NCBI RefSeq assembly: GCF_000378445.1
Contig: NZ_KB899701.1
Coordinates: forward strand, 62,001 to 126,000
Length of the DNA: 64,000 bases
From: Deinococcus aquatilis DSM 23025
GTDB lineage: Bacteria; Deinococcota; Deinococci; Deinococcales; Deinococcaceae
Direction of reading: 5' to 3'
The position numbers and the translations under genes are program-made. How positions within the stretch are numbered: position 1 is the first letter of the stretch; the number at the start of each line of letters is the position of its first letter. Shown piece by piece: positions 18,959-30,901 of the stretch. The notes under the pieces were generated by a model that did not search any database, had not been told where the DNA came from, and saw nothing but the letters and a program-made list of their open reading frames with translations.

Positions 18959-19273
18959 ATGACGAACCCAAGTTATAAGGTCAGCCGCAGCAGCACCACG
19001 CACGGCGAACATGGCGAGCACCACCTGATTCAGGGCCAAACCGGTCAGATGCGCCTGTGGCACCGCGAGGAACCCGACCCCGCCAAACCCGAAACGGTGA
19101 ACGACTATGAAACCCTGGGCTACGTGATCGAGGGCCGCGCCGAACTGATCGTGAATGGGCAGACGATCGCGCTGGAGCCGGGGGATTCTTACTGCGTGCC
19201 CAGCGGGGCCAGCCACACCTACCGCATTACCGAAACGCTGACGGCGGTAGAGGTGATTACCCCCAATTCATAA
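18959..19273 (+). CDS. Cupin domain protein
   Basis: A 104-residue single-domain cupin. The metal-site motifs are reduced: YVIEGRAELIVNGQTIALEPGDSYCVPSGASHTYRI gives the core beta-barrel strands with E (in IEGRAEL) and H (in ASHTY). Such small cupins are often sugar or small-ligand binding proteins or enzymes of unknown specificity. The gene is divergent from dnaG across a 273-bp spacer. Substrate unknown. Confidence 0.75.
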   Translation: MTNPSYKVSRSSTTHGEHGEHHLIQGQTGQMRLWHREEPDPAKPETVNDYETLGYVIEGRAELIVNGQTIALEPGDSYCVPSGASHTYRITETLTAVEVITPNS

Positions 19274-19348
19274 GCCCGGCCCTGAAGCCAGTGTGATTTG
19301 AATCTCGCACACTTTGACCCCCGGCCCAGACGCTTAGACTGCGCCCAG

Positions 19349-19777
19349 ATGCCCCTTGGCGACGCCCCCAACTACTCCACGCCACGTACGCTGGGCCTCG
19401 CGCTGGTCAGCATTCTGGGCTCACTGGGGCACTTTGCGCTGGGGGCGCTGGATTACGGGAATGTCAGCCGCTATCTGGGGTTGTGGGGCATGTTATTGGC
19501 GGGTCTGCTGCTGGTCTTCGGTATCCTGAGCCTGATCCGCTACGCCGAGGCGCACGACGCCATGACCGATCCGCACCCGCGCACACCCATGTATTCCACC
19601 CCGCACCAGAGCCTCACCTTTGCGATTGGCCTGAGCCTGAACGCGCTGTGTGCGCTGACCGCGTTGATTTGGGCCGCAAGTGGGCAGTTGGTGCCGTGGC
19701 ATCTGGCTGCCGCCGCTGTGAATCTGTGGGCCGTGTGGCTGGCCTGGCAGGCCAAACCGGGCCGGTCAGAAGACTAG
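19349..19777 (+). CDS. Small integral membrane protein
   Basis: The 142-residue protein has four hydrophobic segments: about residues 15-33, 41-63, 88-107 and 112-130. I chose the ATG at 19349 because a TAGACT box ends 8 bases before it, which fits a leaderless transcript; a TTG 51 bases upstream is in frame but less likely. No family is recognised. A perfect 8+8 bp palindrome follows the stop (19788-19805). Confidence 0.6.
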   Translation: MPLGDAPNYSTPRTLGLALVSILGSLGHFALGALDYGNVSRYLGLWGMLLAGLLLVFGILSLIRYAEAHDAMTDPHPRTPMYSTPHQSLTFAIGLSLNALCALTALIWAASGQLVPWHLAAAAVNLWAVWLAWQAKPGRSED

Positions 19778-19787
19778 GTGGGTTGCA

Positions 19788-19805
19788 GTTCAGCTTGAGC
19801 TGAAC
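19788..19805. repeat. Perfect short palindrome, REP-like
   Basis: GTTCAGCT and AGCTGAAC flank a 2-base centre. The bases after it (GAGCGGAGCGAGTAGCGA) resemble repeat-type intergenic sequence. There is no T-tail, so it is not a typical terminator. Only one copy is seen in this window. Confidence 0.4.
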
Positions 19806-19895
19806 CGAGCGGAGCGAGTAGCGAAGAGATTGCGTCGTGGGAATGGAGCTTGATCCAGTCGTCTGAGGCGAGACGAAATGTTAACTACGGCGTAC

Positions 19896-20318
19896 TCAGG
19901 TCGCGCTCTCTGGGCTACGCAGAGCCAGAGGCTGCCTGGCGTCGTTCGCCTGCCGGGTCAGTTGATACGCCGTCCAGATATCCAGCGCCGTAATGCCCAC
20001 AACAGCGGCGAGGGCAGCGGCAGCGTTGCCTCTCTTGGTGTTCTGCGGCCCCAACGCGAGGGCCAGCGTCGCAATATCCATCGCGTCGCCCGCCACCCGT
20101 GCCCACATCCACTGCGGCGTGGTCGTCTGCGTCAGGATCGCCGCACCTGCGGTCAGCTCGCGTACTCCGTACAGCCGCAGCAACGTCGTGTGCCGTTCCA
20201 GTCCCAAGGTGCGTCCCAAAGCGTCCGGTGCGGCGGCTTCCAGTGCCCCTAACCCAAGGCTGAAATACCCCAGAAAGTTGGCGGCGCGGTTGGCAGTATT
20301 CAGGGTACGTGGATGCAT
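19896..20318 (-). CDS. Small membrane protein, DUF4267-like
   Basis: A 140-residue protein with an N-terminal hydrophobic segment (NFLGYFSLGLGALEAAAP), a conserved-looking core LLRLYGVRELTAGAAIL, and a second hydrophobic region (NAAAALAAVVGITALDIWTAYQL). The RLYGVREL-type core and layout fit small membrane proteins of the DUF4267 kind, whose function is not known. It lies downstream of gcvP on the same strand but is separated by a hairpin. Family call tentative. Confidence 0.55.
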   Translation of the reverse strand: MHPRTLNTANRAANFLGYFSLGLGALEAAAPDALGRTLGLERHTTLLRLYGVRELTAGAAILTQTTTPQWMWARVAGDAMDIATLALALGPQNTKRGNAAAALAAVVGITALDIWTAYQLTRQANDARQPLALRSPESAT

Positions 20319-20420
20319 GCTTCAGGCTGCCGCCCCTACATGAGCCGCAGCCGGGAACCAGATTTGATTTGGCCGCTGCCGAGTTAGGGAAGGGCTGAAC
20401 AAGAGTTAAGCAGAGTGAGA

Positions 20421-20457
20421 AGTGGGGCCGTTCATCATAGGACGGCTCCACTTTTTT
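20421..20457 (+). terminator. Hairpin with T-tail between gcvP end and membrane protein gene
   Basis: AGTGGGGCCGT (20421-20431) pairs with ACGGCTCCACT (20442-20452), 11 pairs with one G-U, and five or more T follow on the + strand. Both neighbours are on the minus strand, where the T-tail is weaker, so it would be best at stopping antisense transcription into gcvP. Confidence 0.55.
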
Positions 20458-20468
20458 ACACCTTTGCC

Positions 20469-23360
<2,892 letters not shown>

Positions 23361-23504
23361 GGGTGGCTCCTGTGGGGTCTGGGAAAAGAAGTTCGGGACG
23401 GGCAGGGCGGAAAGGTACAGGCCAGGACGGAGGGCAACCGAGCTGCCCCGCTGGTCTTTCAGGCCGTTCTCGGACCCTCAGACCCTAGACCCTCAGACCG
23501 TTCC

Positions 23505-23867
23505 TCAGTTGTTGGCGGCGGCGTACTCTTCGGCGCTCGTCAGCTCGGTGCTTTCTTCGGTCACGTCCATCTTGAACAGCCAGCCGTCTTCGTAGGGGCT
23601 GCTGTTGACGAGTTCGGGGCCGCCGCTGAGGGCGTCGTTCACGGCGGTGATGGTTCCGGTGGCGGGCGCATAGATGTCAGAGGCAGTCTTCACGCTCTCC
23701 ACGACGGCCACGGTTTCGCCTGCGGTCACGATGCGGCCCACTTCAGGGAGTTCCACGTAGACCACGTCGCCCAACTGATCCTGTGCAAAGTCGGAGATGC
23801 CTACTGTGCCGTCTTCAGACAGCCACTCGTGCGAAGGCGCGTATTTCAATTCACTGGGGGTTTGCAT
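23505..23867 (-). CDS. gcvH: Glycine cleavage system H protein
   Basis: GcvH is the small lipoylated shuttle of the glycine cleavage system. The 120-residue protein has the normal length. Lys60 in [14 protein letters not shown] is the lipoylation site. The fold is bracketed by [21 protein letters not shown] near the start and [13 protein letters not shown] near the end. The start is an ATG behind GGGAGA. It lies between gcvT and gcvP on the same strand, with short spacers that suggest one operon. Confidence 0.97.
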   Translation of the reverse strand: MQTPSELKYAPSHEWLSEDGTVGISDFAQDQLGDVVYVELPEVGRIVTAGETVAVVESVKTASDIYAPATGTITAVNDALSGGPELVNSSPYEDGWLFKMDVTEESTELTSAEEYAAANN

Positions 23868-23942
23868 GGTTCATTCTCCCTAATTCTGGGTGGGGCTGTG
23901 TGGGATCGGCTATGGCGATGTGCAGAAATCTTCAGGTGGTGT

Positions 23943-25016
23943 TCAGGCCCGCTTGTAAAACGGCAAAGCGACGCGACGCGCCGGGTGCAGCTTGCCGCGC
24001 ACTTCCACGTCGTAGGCGTCGGCGTCTCCGGCCTCGGCATTCACGAGTGCCATGGCTATCGGGTGGCCCAACGTGGGGCTGGACGTGCCGCTGGTCACGT
24101 GGCCGACCACCGCGCCGCCGAGCTGTACCGGGTAGCCCTCGCGCACGGGCACCTTATCGAGCGCCAGCCCGATCAGTTTCTGTTTGGGCGCGGTCTGAAT
24201 GTGCTGTGCGCCGAGGTGGGCCGTATTTTTGACCACCCAGGTGTAGGTGCTGCTCAGAGGGTGGATATGGTCTGCAAACTCGTGGCCGTACAGCGGAAAG
24301 CCCGCTTCCAGCCGCAGCGTATCGCGTGCGCCGAGGCCCGCTGGCGTCAGGCCGATCGCCAGCAGTTTGTCCCAGACCGTTTCGGCCTCGGCAGCGTCGG
24401 TAAAGACCTCGAAGCCGTCCTCGCCCGTGTAGCCGGTGCGGGCCAGCCAGACATCGAAACCGAACAGTTTGGTGGCAAAGAAGGCATTCTTCTTTTGCAG
24501 GCTCAGGTCCACGCTGCTGTGGGGTTGCAGCGTGGCCTCAGCCTGCGGCCCCTGCACCGCCAGCAGGCCCCAGCGGTCTGATTCGTCGGTCAGGGTGACG
24601 TCAAAGCCCGCCGCGTGCTGTTGCAGGTGTGCCCAATCCTTTTCGATGTTGGAGGCATTGACCACCAGAAAGAATTCCTCTTCGGCCACGCGGTACACGT
24701 AGATATCGTCCACGAGGCCGCCCGTATCGTTGGGGAGCCAGTTGTAGGCGGCGCGTCCGGGCTTCAGCTTGGCTACGTCGTTGGTGGTCACGCGGTTCAG
24801 AAAACGGGCGGCATCTGGCCCCGTGATTCGGAACTCGCCCATGTGCGAAACGTCGAACACGCCAGCCCCGGTTCTGATGGCGTCGTGCTCGGCCTTGACG
24901 CCGCTGTACTGCACGGGCATGTCCCAGCCCCCAAAGGGCACCATGCGGGCACCGGCACGCAGATGGGCGGCGTGCAGCGGGGTGCGCTTCAGCGTCTGTT
25001 CGGAGGTTGGGGTCAC
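23943..25016 (-). CDS. gcvT: Aminomethyltransferase, T protein of glycine cleavage
   Basis: GcvT releases ammonia from the aminomethyl-lipoyl GcvH and forms 5,10-methylene-THF. The 357-residue protein has typical motifs: [13 protein letters not shown] near residue 25, FDVSHMGEF, the folate-site region [24 protein letters not shown], and [19 protein letters not shown]. It starts at a GTG preceded by TACAGT with a 6-nt gap (ACTGTA at 25023-25028 on the + strand), so it is probably leaderless. I saw no glycine riboswitch in the 157-bp upstream spacer. Confidence 0.97.
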   Translation of the reverse strand: MTPTSEQTLKRTPLHAAHLRAGARMVPFGGWDMPVQYSGVKAEHDAIRTGAGVFDVSHMGEFRITGPDAARFLNRVTTNDVAKLKPGRAAYNWLPNDTGGLVDDIYVYRVAEEEFFLVVNASNIEKDWAHLQQHAAGFDVTLTDESDRWGLLAVQGPQAEATLQPHSSVDLSLQKKNAFFATKLFGFDVWLARTGYTGEDGFEVFTDAAEAETVWDKLLAIGLTPAGLGARDTLRLEAGFPLYGHEFADHIHPLSSTYTWVVKNTAHLGAQHIQTAPKQKLIGLALDKVPVREGYPVQLGGAVVGHVTSGTSSPTLGHPIAMALVNAEAGDADAYDVEVRGKLHPARRVALPFYKRA

Positions 25017-25119
25017 GGGTCAACTGTAGCGAACGGGGGGCAGGAGCGTCCGGGTGGTACGGACGGGTTTCTAAATGTTCTCCCGTTCAGATATGTTATA
25101 CAACGCGTACATTGTGGCC

Positions 25120-25148
25120 TTGATCTCAAACTATATTTAGGATATAAC
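25120..25148 (+). promoter_or_regulatory. Sigma-70 type promoter of the coiled-coil operon
   Basis: TTGATC (25120-25125) and TATAAC (25143-25148) are separated by exactly 17 bp in an AT-rich patch upstream of the GTG at 25174. A partial inverted repeat (ATATGTTATA near 25090 and TATAACATA at 25143) spans the spacer with gcvT and may be a regulator site. Confidence 0.6.
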
Positions 25149-25173
25149 ATAATTGAGCACCAAAAGGAGTGTC

Positions 25174-26133
25174 GTGACTAAAAATTCTTCCAGTGAATTC
25201 CAGCGCATTGCCGAGCAATACCGTGCCCAATCGGGTCTGCTGACCCGCACGCAGGAGGCCGAACGCCAGAAGGATCTGCTGCGGGTGCAGAAATCCACTG
25301 AGCTGACGACCAGTGGAATCGTGGGCACCCTGGCCGACTTGCAGATTGAATTTAACGCCACGCTGCACGGCCTGATCGGCAAACTGGATCAGGAATACGA
25401 GCGGCTGGAAGATGTGCGCCGCGCCAAAGTGGTGCAGGGCGAGTATCTGAACGAACTGTCTCAGATTCGGGTGGTGGCCGACGCCCTGTATATGCAGCGC
25501 GTGGAACATCTTGAACGGATGGCGGCCCTGGCCCGCGACGCCCAGCAGGCTGCCGACGCCCTGGCCCGTGAACAGGCCGAGCAGGGCAAGGCGTGGGAGG
25601 AACAGCGCCAGAATTCTCTGCGGAGCAGCGCCGCGCGTGAAGCGGAACGGGCTGCCATGCAGCTTCAGGAGAGCGCCGACTACAGCTACGAGCAAACCCG
25701 TGAACGCCAGATCGAGCAGGATGAACTGAAACGCGACATCCGCAACTTTGAGCGCGATCAGGCCGAAGACCGCCGCCTGCGCGAAAAAGACTGGGCCGAG
25801 CGGGAAGCGGCGCTCCGGGCACAGCAAACGCAGTTGGAAGAACAGAAGGCCAGACTGGCGGCCTTTCCTGCCGAACTGGCCGAACTGGTCGCCAAAACCC
25901 GCGCCGAGGCCATCGAGGAAGTCAGCCGGGAAGCCAAGGTCAAGGCCGAGCTGATGGACAGAGATTGGGAAGGCCAGAAGAGGGTCTATGAATACCGGAT
26001 CACGGCGCTGGACGACACCCTCAACCGTCAGACGGGGCAGATTCAGTCGCTGACCGAGCAACTGCAGGACGTGATGAAACAGGCCCAGGATCTCGCGCTG
26101 CATGCGGTGACTTCCTATTCCCAGAAAGCCTGA
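25174..26133 (+). CDS. Long coiled-coil protein A of a paralogous pair
   Basis: The 319-residue protein starts at a GTG behind AAAAGGAG; an in-frame TTG upstream overlaps this ribosome binding site and is unlikely. Nearly the whole chain is charged helix rich in Glu, Arg, Gln, Ala and Leu, consistent with a continuous coiled coil. There is no signal peptide or membrane segment. Its last 60 residues (KAELMDRDWEGQKRVYEYR, QIQSLTEQLQDVMKQAQDLA) align with the end of the next protein. Function is unknown; a structural or filament-forming role is inference. It is divergent from gcvT. Confidence 0.75.
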   Translation: MTKNSSSEFQRIAEQYRAQSGLLTRTQEAERQKDLLRVQKSTELTTSGIVGTLADLQIEFNATLHGLIGKLDQEYERLEDVRRAKVVQGEYLNELSQIRVVADALYMQRVEHLERMAALARDAQQAADALAREQAEQGKAWEEQRQNSLRSSAAREAERAAMQLQESADYSYEQTRERQIEQDELKRDIRNFERDQAEDRRLREKDWAEREAALRAQQTQLEEQKARLAAFPAELAELVAKTRAEAIEEVSREAKVKAELMDRDWEGQKRVYEYRITALDDTLNRQTGQIQSLTEQLQDVMKQAQDLALHAVTSYSQKA

Positions 26134-26207
26134 TTTCCGGCCTGATTGCCAGAAAGTCTGAGCGAGCCAAAGCCATTCCCCTCTTTGCCTGACCCGAGGA
26201 CGTGCCC

Positions 26208-27311
26208 ATGACCCTGAAAAAACTGAGCGACAAGAACACCAAAACCGAATTGCTGAGCGGCTACGAAGAGCTGCTGGCAACCGTGACCAAGTTGCAGGCC
26301 GACCAGAAGGCGGCGTTGGCCGAAAACCAGAAGCTGGCCCGTCAGGTGGCTGCCAGCCAGCACAGCACCCCTGCGGGCAGCGCGGTTGCGCCTGTGTCCA
26401 GTCCTGTTGCTGCTGCCGCTGCCACCCGCGACGGCAATACCTTGCAGGCCCTGGAAACGGTGCAGCAAAATCTGGGAGCCACAGCCAGCCAGCTTTCCGA
26501 ATGGCTGACGCACGAGGCCGAAGCCCTGGCCGCCATTCAGGAGCGCGTGACGGCAGAACTGGCCGACCTGAAAAACCTGTATGACCTTCAACCCAAAGAC
26601 GGCCTGCTGGGAGAACTGATCGAGAGCCACGAGGCGCAGGCCCGCCAGTTTCTGGCCGATACCGAGACCGAGCGTGAGGCCCTCCAGCTCAGCCGCCGCA
26701 CCGCGCAGGAAGCGTGGGCACTGGAACAGCAGGCGCAGCGCAAGGCCCTCAGAGACAGTACCGAAGCCTTTAACCGGGAGTTCGAGCGCAAGTCGGAAGA
26801 AGACCAGTACGCGCTGGAGTTGACCCGGCAACTGGACAGCGAGGAGTACGAAAACCAGACGCGAGAGCAGCGCCAGGCCCTGCAAGATCGCCGCGAAAGC
26901 GCCGCCAAAGCCTTTGCCGAAACCGAAAAAGCCCTGGCCGAACGCGAGCGCGACGCTGCCGAGACTGCGGGCAAATTTGCCCTGCTGGATCAGGAAAAGG
27001 AAGCAGCCCTCAAAAAAGCCAAGGATGAAGGCCGGGGCATTGCCAGCTATACCGCCAAAACCCGCGCCGACATTCAGGCCAAAGATATAGAAGGCCAGCG
27101 TCAGGGCTTTGACCTGCGTATAGAGTCGCTGAACAGCAATATTGCCGATCAGCAGGTCCGCATTCAGAGCCTGACCCAACAACTGGAAGCCGCCAGCCGT
27201 CAGGTTCAGGACCTTGCGGTAAAAGCCATCGAGGGTGCGTCGGGAGCCAATTCATCGCAGGTTCTGCGCGAAATTGCTCTGGAGCAGGCCAAGCAGACCA
27301 AAAAATACTGA
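26208..27311 (+). CDS. Long coiled-coil protein B of a paralogous pair
   Basis: The 367-residue protein starts at an ATG eight bases after GAGGA, 74 bases downstream of gene A, probably in the same operon. An N-terminal short coiled coil is followed by a Ser/Ala/Pro/Val linker (residues about 53-73) and a long charged helix. Its end (DIEGQRQGFDLRIESLN, VRIQSLTQQLEAASRQVQDLA) matches protein A closely, and the central EYENQTREQRQALQDRRES region parallels A's YSYEQTRERQIEQDELKRD. The pair look like descendants of one duplication and may form a heteromeric filament. No known function is recognised. Confidence 0.75.
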   Translation: MTLKKLSDKNTKTELLSGYEELLATVTKLQADQKAALAENQKLARQVAASQHSTPAGSAVAPVSSPVAAAAATRDGNTLQALETVQQNLGATASQLSEWLTHEAEALAAIQERVTAELADLKNLYDLQPKDGLLGELIESHEAQARQFLADTETEREALQLSRRTAQEAWALEQQAQRKALRDSTEAFNREFERKSEEDQYALELTRQLDSEEYENQTREQRQALQDRRESAAKAFAETEKALAERERDAAETAGKFALLDQEKEAALKKAKDEGRGIASYTAKTRADIQAKDIEGQRQGFDLRIESLNSNIADQQVRIQSLTQQLEAASRQVQDLAVKAIEGASGANSSQVLREIALEQAKQTKKY

Positions 27312-27461
27312 GCGGAAGCCCTGATGACGGTCTTCTGCCAGTGGTCAGTGGGAAAAGCGTGGTGGCTGTGAACAGCAGTCGGTGTGGTGGTGCGGCAACT
27401 TCTGAAACGCATTCCTGACGAACAGCCCTGATCTGGGTTCCATATGATCGAGGTTCTACCG

Positions 27462-28007
27462 TTACTGAATGGCCTGCACGCCTGTTTCACTTGCCAGCCA
27501 CTGCGCCCGGATGTCATGGGCTTCGGTGGGTAGCTCCGGCACGATCAGGTCTGACCAGATCACCCCTATGGTCAGGCCCGCAAATCCGGGCAACAGGCGG
27601 TCATAAAAGCCGCCGCCGTAGCCGAGGCGCACGCCCCGCTCATCGAAGGCCAGCGCGGGCAGAAGCACAGCATCCACGCTCTCCAGCGGGATACGCGGCG
27701 CATCTGCGGGCGGCTCCAGCGCCCCAAAGCGGCTGAGTTCGGTGGCGGTGTCCCAGGCGTGCAGGGTCAGGTGCGGGTGCGGCTTCCAGCGGGCGCGGGT
27801 GGTCAGCAACTCGAACTGGGCCGCCAGCCCCGATACGTCCGGCTCGCCCGGCAGGGCACGGTAGGCCAGCACCCGCCTCGTCCCCTGCGCGTGCAACAGG
27901 GCCGCCAGATGAACTGTCAGGGCCTCCGATCTATCGGGCAACCCCGCCCGTATGTCCCGTGCCCACGCTCGCCAGTTGCTCTTGAGGGCAGTCGGAAGGG
28001 GCCGCAT
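27462..28007 (-). CDS. 5-formyltetrahydrofolate cyclo-ligase
   Basis: This enzyme uses ATP to turn 5-formyl-THF into 5,10-methenyl-THF, returning an inhibitory folate to the one-carbon pool. The 181-residue length is typical. The signature [14 protein letters not shown] near residue 128 is the ATP/folate-binding loop, and [15 protein letters not shown] precedes it. TACTCT lies five bases before the ATG, so the transcript is probably leaderless. It sits close to the glycine cleavage genes, which feed the same pool, but is not in their operon. Confidence 0.92.
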   Translation of the reverse strand: MRPLPTALKSNWRAWARDIRAGLPDRSEALTVHLAALLHAQGTRRVLAYRALPGEPDVSGLAAQFELLTTRARWKPHPHLTLHAWDTATELSRFGALEPPADAPRIPLESVDAVLLPALAFDERGVRLGYGGGFYDRLLPGFAGLTIGVIWSDLIVPELPTEAHDIRAQWLASETGVQAIQ

Positions 28008-28036
28008 CGGACAGAGTATGCAATGAGATTGCAGCC

Positions 28037-28077
28037 AAACAGAGCAGGCCCAGATAGATGCTGGGCCTGCTCTGTTT
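28037..28077 (-). terminator. Strong terminator of the lipoprotein gene
   Basis: AAACAGAGCAGGCCCAG and CTGGGCCTGCTCTGTTT form a 17-bp perfect stem with a 7-nt loop. It lies just after the end of the 28092-28937 gene on the minus strand. Confidence 0.8.
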
Positions 28078-28091
28078 GGTCTGGTTGGTCT

Positions 28092-28937
28092 TTACTTGGA
28101 GAGAGGAGTGGACTTGCTGGGCAGGGTCACAGCAAATGTCTTCAGGCTGCCCGTGAAAGTGGCGGTCTGGGTGGTAGCTCCGGTCAGCAGATTGACGGTG
28201 TAGAGGGCCGTCGTGGTGCCGGTGCTGGTGCTGAGGTAGGCCTCGTTCTGCCCCACGATGTCGAATCCGGTTGCACCGTTGGGGGCATCGATGTTCAGGT
28301 TCCCGACCGTGTTCAGGGTGCTGAAGGCCGGGCCAACCGTATGCATCACCAGCGTATCGGTGCCTGCGTCGATGGAATACAAGGCTGTTTCGGTTGCAGC
28401 GGGCGTCACTCCGGCAAATGAGTTGGTGTAGGCGGCGGCGGTCAGCGTGGGGTTGGTTCCGGTTTTCACGTCCGTACCCGTGTACACCAACTTACCGTCC
28501 GGGGTCACCAGACCCGTTGCGGGGGTGATCCGGAAGTTGTCGTCGGCGGTGCTGAACACGCGCAGGCGGCCCGCAGCAGGGTTGAAGTCCATGGCGGCGG
28601 GGGTGGCAAGTGCGCCCATGCTGTCCTTGCTCAGTGCGCCTGTGGCCGGGTCTACCTTGTACAGCGTGCCGTTGCTCGACAGAGCGTACAGGGCGCTGTC
28701 CTTGTTCCAGAAGTCCAGATCCACCAGCGTTTCGCCCGCGCCCAGGCCCGTAAAGGCGCGGGTGCTGTAGCTTGCGCCCGCATTGTCGAGGCCGAACTGG
28801 GCCAGTTGCCCGGAGGCATCGATGCCGTAAGCCACTCGCCCGGTAGGGGCCTGGGGAACGGGCGTGGAGTTACATGCGGCCAGGGCAACAGAAGAGACGG
28901 CGGCGAGCAGGGCAAAGCGGGTCAGTGTTTTGTTCAT
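28092..28937 (-). CDS. DUF4394-like lipoprotein
   Basis: A 281-residue protein starting at an ATG behind GGAGGTTCCACCC; a longer in-frame start upstream is not supported. The N-terminus MNKTLTRFALLAAVSSVALAAC ends in a lipobox with Cys22. The mature part is a repetitive beta-propeller-like chain, with repeats such as ALYALSSNGTLYKVDPATG, RLRVFSTADDNFRI and TALYSIDAGTDTL, as in DUF4394 proteins. These are exported proteins of unknown function. Lipidation would rely on the lgt gene at 39 kb. Confidence 0.75.
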   Translation of the reverse strand: MNKTLTRFALLAAVSSVALAACNSTPVPQAPTGRVAYGIDASGQLAQFGLDNAGASYSTRAFTGLGAGETLVDLDFWNKDSALYALSSNGTLYKVDPATGALSKDSMGALATPAAMDFNPAAGRLRVFSTADDNFRITPATGLVTPDGKLVYTGTDVKTGTNPTLTAAAYTNSFAGVTPAATETALYSIDAGTDTLVMHTVGPAFSTLNTVGNLNIDAPNGATGFDIVGQNEAYLSTSTGTTTALYTVNLLTGATTQTATFTGSLKTFAVTLPSKSTPLSK

Positions 28938-28975
28938 GGGTGGAACCTCCGGGTCGGGCTTCAACTGTTTATAAG

Positions 28976-29010
28976 CAAAAGCCGCCACTCTGGATCACGT
29001 GGCGGTTTTG
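28976..29010 (-). terminator. Terminator after hisIE
   Basis: On the minus strand CCGCCAC (29005-28999) pairs with GTGGCGG (28988-28982), followed by CTTTTGC. It separates hisIE from the downstream lipoprotein gene. Confidence 0.7.
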
Positions 29011-29077
29011 GTCTCTGCTTTAGGTTGTTCTCATCCCCGGAGTCAGGAGGCCAGAGGCCGGAAACCACGTTTCTAGC

Positions 29078-29761
29078 TCAGCCGATTTCCTTCGGCCCCT
29101 TGAGCCCCGTTTTGCCCTCACGCGCCTGCAATACGGCGGCCACATCTGCAGGCCCGACGCCCACCTCAGCCATGGCAAACAGCGTATGAAACAGCAGGTC
29201 GGCAACCTCGGTGGCCAGTTCGGCGCGGTCACCGTTTTTGGCCGCCAGCAGCACTTCGCCGCTCTCCTCACTAATTTTTTTCAGCACCCGGTCAAGCCCT
29301 CCGGCGTGCAGTCGGGCCACATAACTGGTTTCCGGCAGGGTGGCGAGGCGTTCGGTGATGGTGGCGTACACGCGTTCCAGTGTGCTGTCCAGGCCATTCT
29401 CGCTGGCTGCTGCCTGAGGCTGATCCTCCAGCATGGAGCGGTAAAAGCAGCTGTATTCCCCGGTGTGGCAGGCTGCCCCGGTCTGTTCTACGCGGTACAG
29501 CACGCTGTCTCCGTCGCAGTCCAGGCGCACGTCCACGATTCGCTGGGTGTGGCCGCTGGTGGCTCCCTTGATCCACTGCTCTGCCCGCGAGCGACTGAAA
29601 TAGGTGGCCTCGCGGGTGGCGAGGGTGCGCTCTACGGCGGCCCGGTCTGCGTAGGCCTGCATCAGCACTGCGCCTGTGCGGGCATCCTGGGTTACCACCG
29701 GAATCAGTCCATCGGGGCCAAAGTTCAGAGTGCTCAGGTCGGTGGGGGCGGGAGGGTTCAT
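29078..29761 (-). CDS. hisIE: Bifunctional phosphoribosyl-AMP cyclohydrolase / phosphoribosyl-ATP pyrophosphatase
   Basis: The two domains perform steps 3 and 2 of histidine synthesis. Residues about 10-115 are the cyclohydrolase (HisI), with the metal-binding cluster [24 protein letters not shown]. Residues about 135-225 are the pyrophosphatase (HisE), with [22 protein letters not shown] and the acidic motif [15 protein letters not shown]. The ATG at 29761 overlaps the hisF stop (ATGA), showing coupling. The 227-residue length is typical for the fused form. Confidence 0.95.
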   Translation of the reverse strand: MNPPAPTDLSTLNFGPDGLIPVVTQDARTGAVLMQAYADRAAVERTLATREATYFSRSRAEQWIKGATSGHTQRIVDVRLDCDGDSVLYRVEQTGAACHTGEYSCFYRSMLEDQPQAAASENGLDSTLERVYATITERLATLPETSYVARLHAGGLDRVLKKISEESGEVLLAAKNGDRAELATEVADLLFHTLFAMAEVGVGPADVAAVLQAREGKTGLKGPKEIG

Positions 29762-30570
29762 GCCGTGTAGCCTCGCACATCCGAGTCGTGCCAATCGGGG
29801 CGCACCGCTATTCCTTCGGCCTGAAGGTAGGCTTTGACCTGCGGAACGGTCAGTTCTCCAAAGTGAAAGACGCTGGCGGCCAGGGCGGCGTCGGCATTCC
29901 CGCCCTCGTCACCGCCGCGCAGCACATCGCGGAAGTCGGTCAGTTGCCCGGCCCCACCCGACGCGATCACGGGCAGATCGACGGCGCGGGCCACGGCGCG
30001 GGTGGCGTCCAGCGCAAAGCCAGCGCGAGTACCGTCGGCGTCCATGATGTTCAGACACAGTTCGCCTGCGCCCAGCGACTGCCCCCGCACCGCCCACTCG
30101 ATCAGGTCGAGTCCGGTATCCACGCGCCCGCCGCCCACATGCACCGTCCATCCCTCCCCGCTGGCGCGGCGTTTGGCATCGATGCTCAGCATCACGCACT
30201 GCGCCCCGTGATGGTCGCTGGCCTCGCGGATCAGGTCTGGGCGCTTCACGGCCCCGCTGTTCACGCTGATCTTGTCTGCGCCTGCCATCAGCAGTTGCCG
30301 GAAATCCGACAGGTGATTCACGCCGCCGCCCACCGTCAGGGGCATCATCACCTGTTCGGCCACCTGCGCGGCCACGTCCAGCATCAGGCTGCGTCCCTCA
30401 TGCGTGGCCGTGATGTCGTAAAACACCAGTTCATCGGCCTGCTGCGCCTCGTAAGCCTGCGCCAACAGCAGCGGATCTCCGGCATCCCGGTGGTTTTCAA
30501 AAAACCGGACGTTCTTGACCACACGCCCGTTTTGTACGTCGAGGCAGGGAATGATGCGCTTGGTTAACAC
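29758..30570 (-). CDS. hisF: Imidazole glycerol phosphate synthase, cyclase subunit
   Basis: HisF closes the imidazole ring of IGP using ammonia from HisH and releases AICAR to purine synthesis. The 270-residue TIM barrel begins with [22 protein letters not shown], which holds the catalytic Asp (CLDV). The phosphate-binding stretches [11 protein letters not shown] and [12 protein letters not shown] are present, and DADGTRAGF holds the second catalytic Asp region. The GTG start is preceded by TACACT with a 6-nt gap, so it is probably leaderless. It is co-translated with hisIE; hisH and hisA are not in the window. Confidence 0.96.
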   Translation of the reverse strand: MLTKRIIPCLDVQNGRVVKNVRFFENHRDAGDPLLLAQAYEAQQADELVFYDITATHEGRSLMLDVAAQVAEQVMMPLTVGGGVNHLSDFRQLLMAGADKISVNSGAVKRPDLIREASDHHGAQCVMLSIDAKRRASGEGWTVHVGGGRVDTGLDLIEWAVRGQSLGAGELCLNIMDADGTRAGFALDATRAVARAVDLPVIASGGAGQLTDFRDVLRGGDEGGNADAALAASVFHFGELTVPQVKAYLQAEGIAVRPDWHDSDVRGYTA

Positions 30571-30901
30571 CTCTTCAGTGTAGGGCGCTTGCGGTCACAG
30601 GAGGCGGCAGCCACGCGCAGATCCAGCTCAACCCACTGTTACGCCCAGAGTGCCAGGAGTCTGATGACGCTCCGGTCATATCCCAGTCAGGTTAATGAAG
30701 CACCCTCTATAGGGCGAGGAAGAATTTAGAAACCAAACCGATATTTGTGCTTTTTACACATAAATCTGATTAAATCTTGATACAATCTTCATTGTTTAGA
30801 GGTAGTTTGGAGGCCGTAGTTATACGGACACTGGATTCTCAGGACACGGGCATCACCGACATCATTCGAGAGGGCTGCAAAGCATGGAGAAGGGAGAAAT
30901 T
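30571..30901. other. AT-rich spacer between hisF and response regulator
   Basis: No convincing gene is seen. The part from about 30720 to 30820 is clearly richer in A and T than its surroundings and contains several promoter-like hexamers (TTTACA, TTGATA, TACAAT), but no pair with good spacing stands out. It probably carries the promoter of the response regulator. Confidence 0.4.

Noticed and set aside
25017..25173. Glycine riboswitch upstream of gcvT
   Set aside because: The spacer is short, gcvT appears leaderless (TACAGT six bases before the GTG), and no conserved glycine aptamer core or tandem helices are visible.
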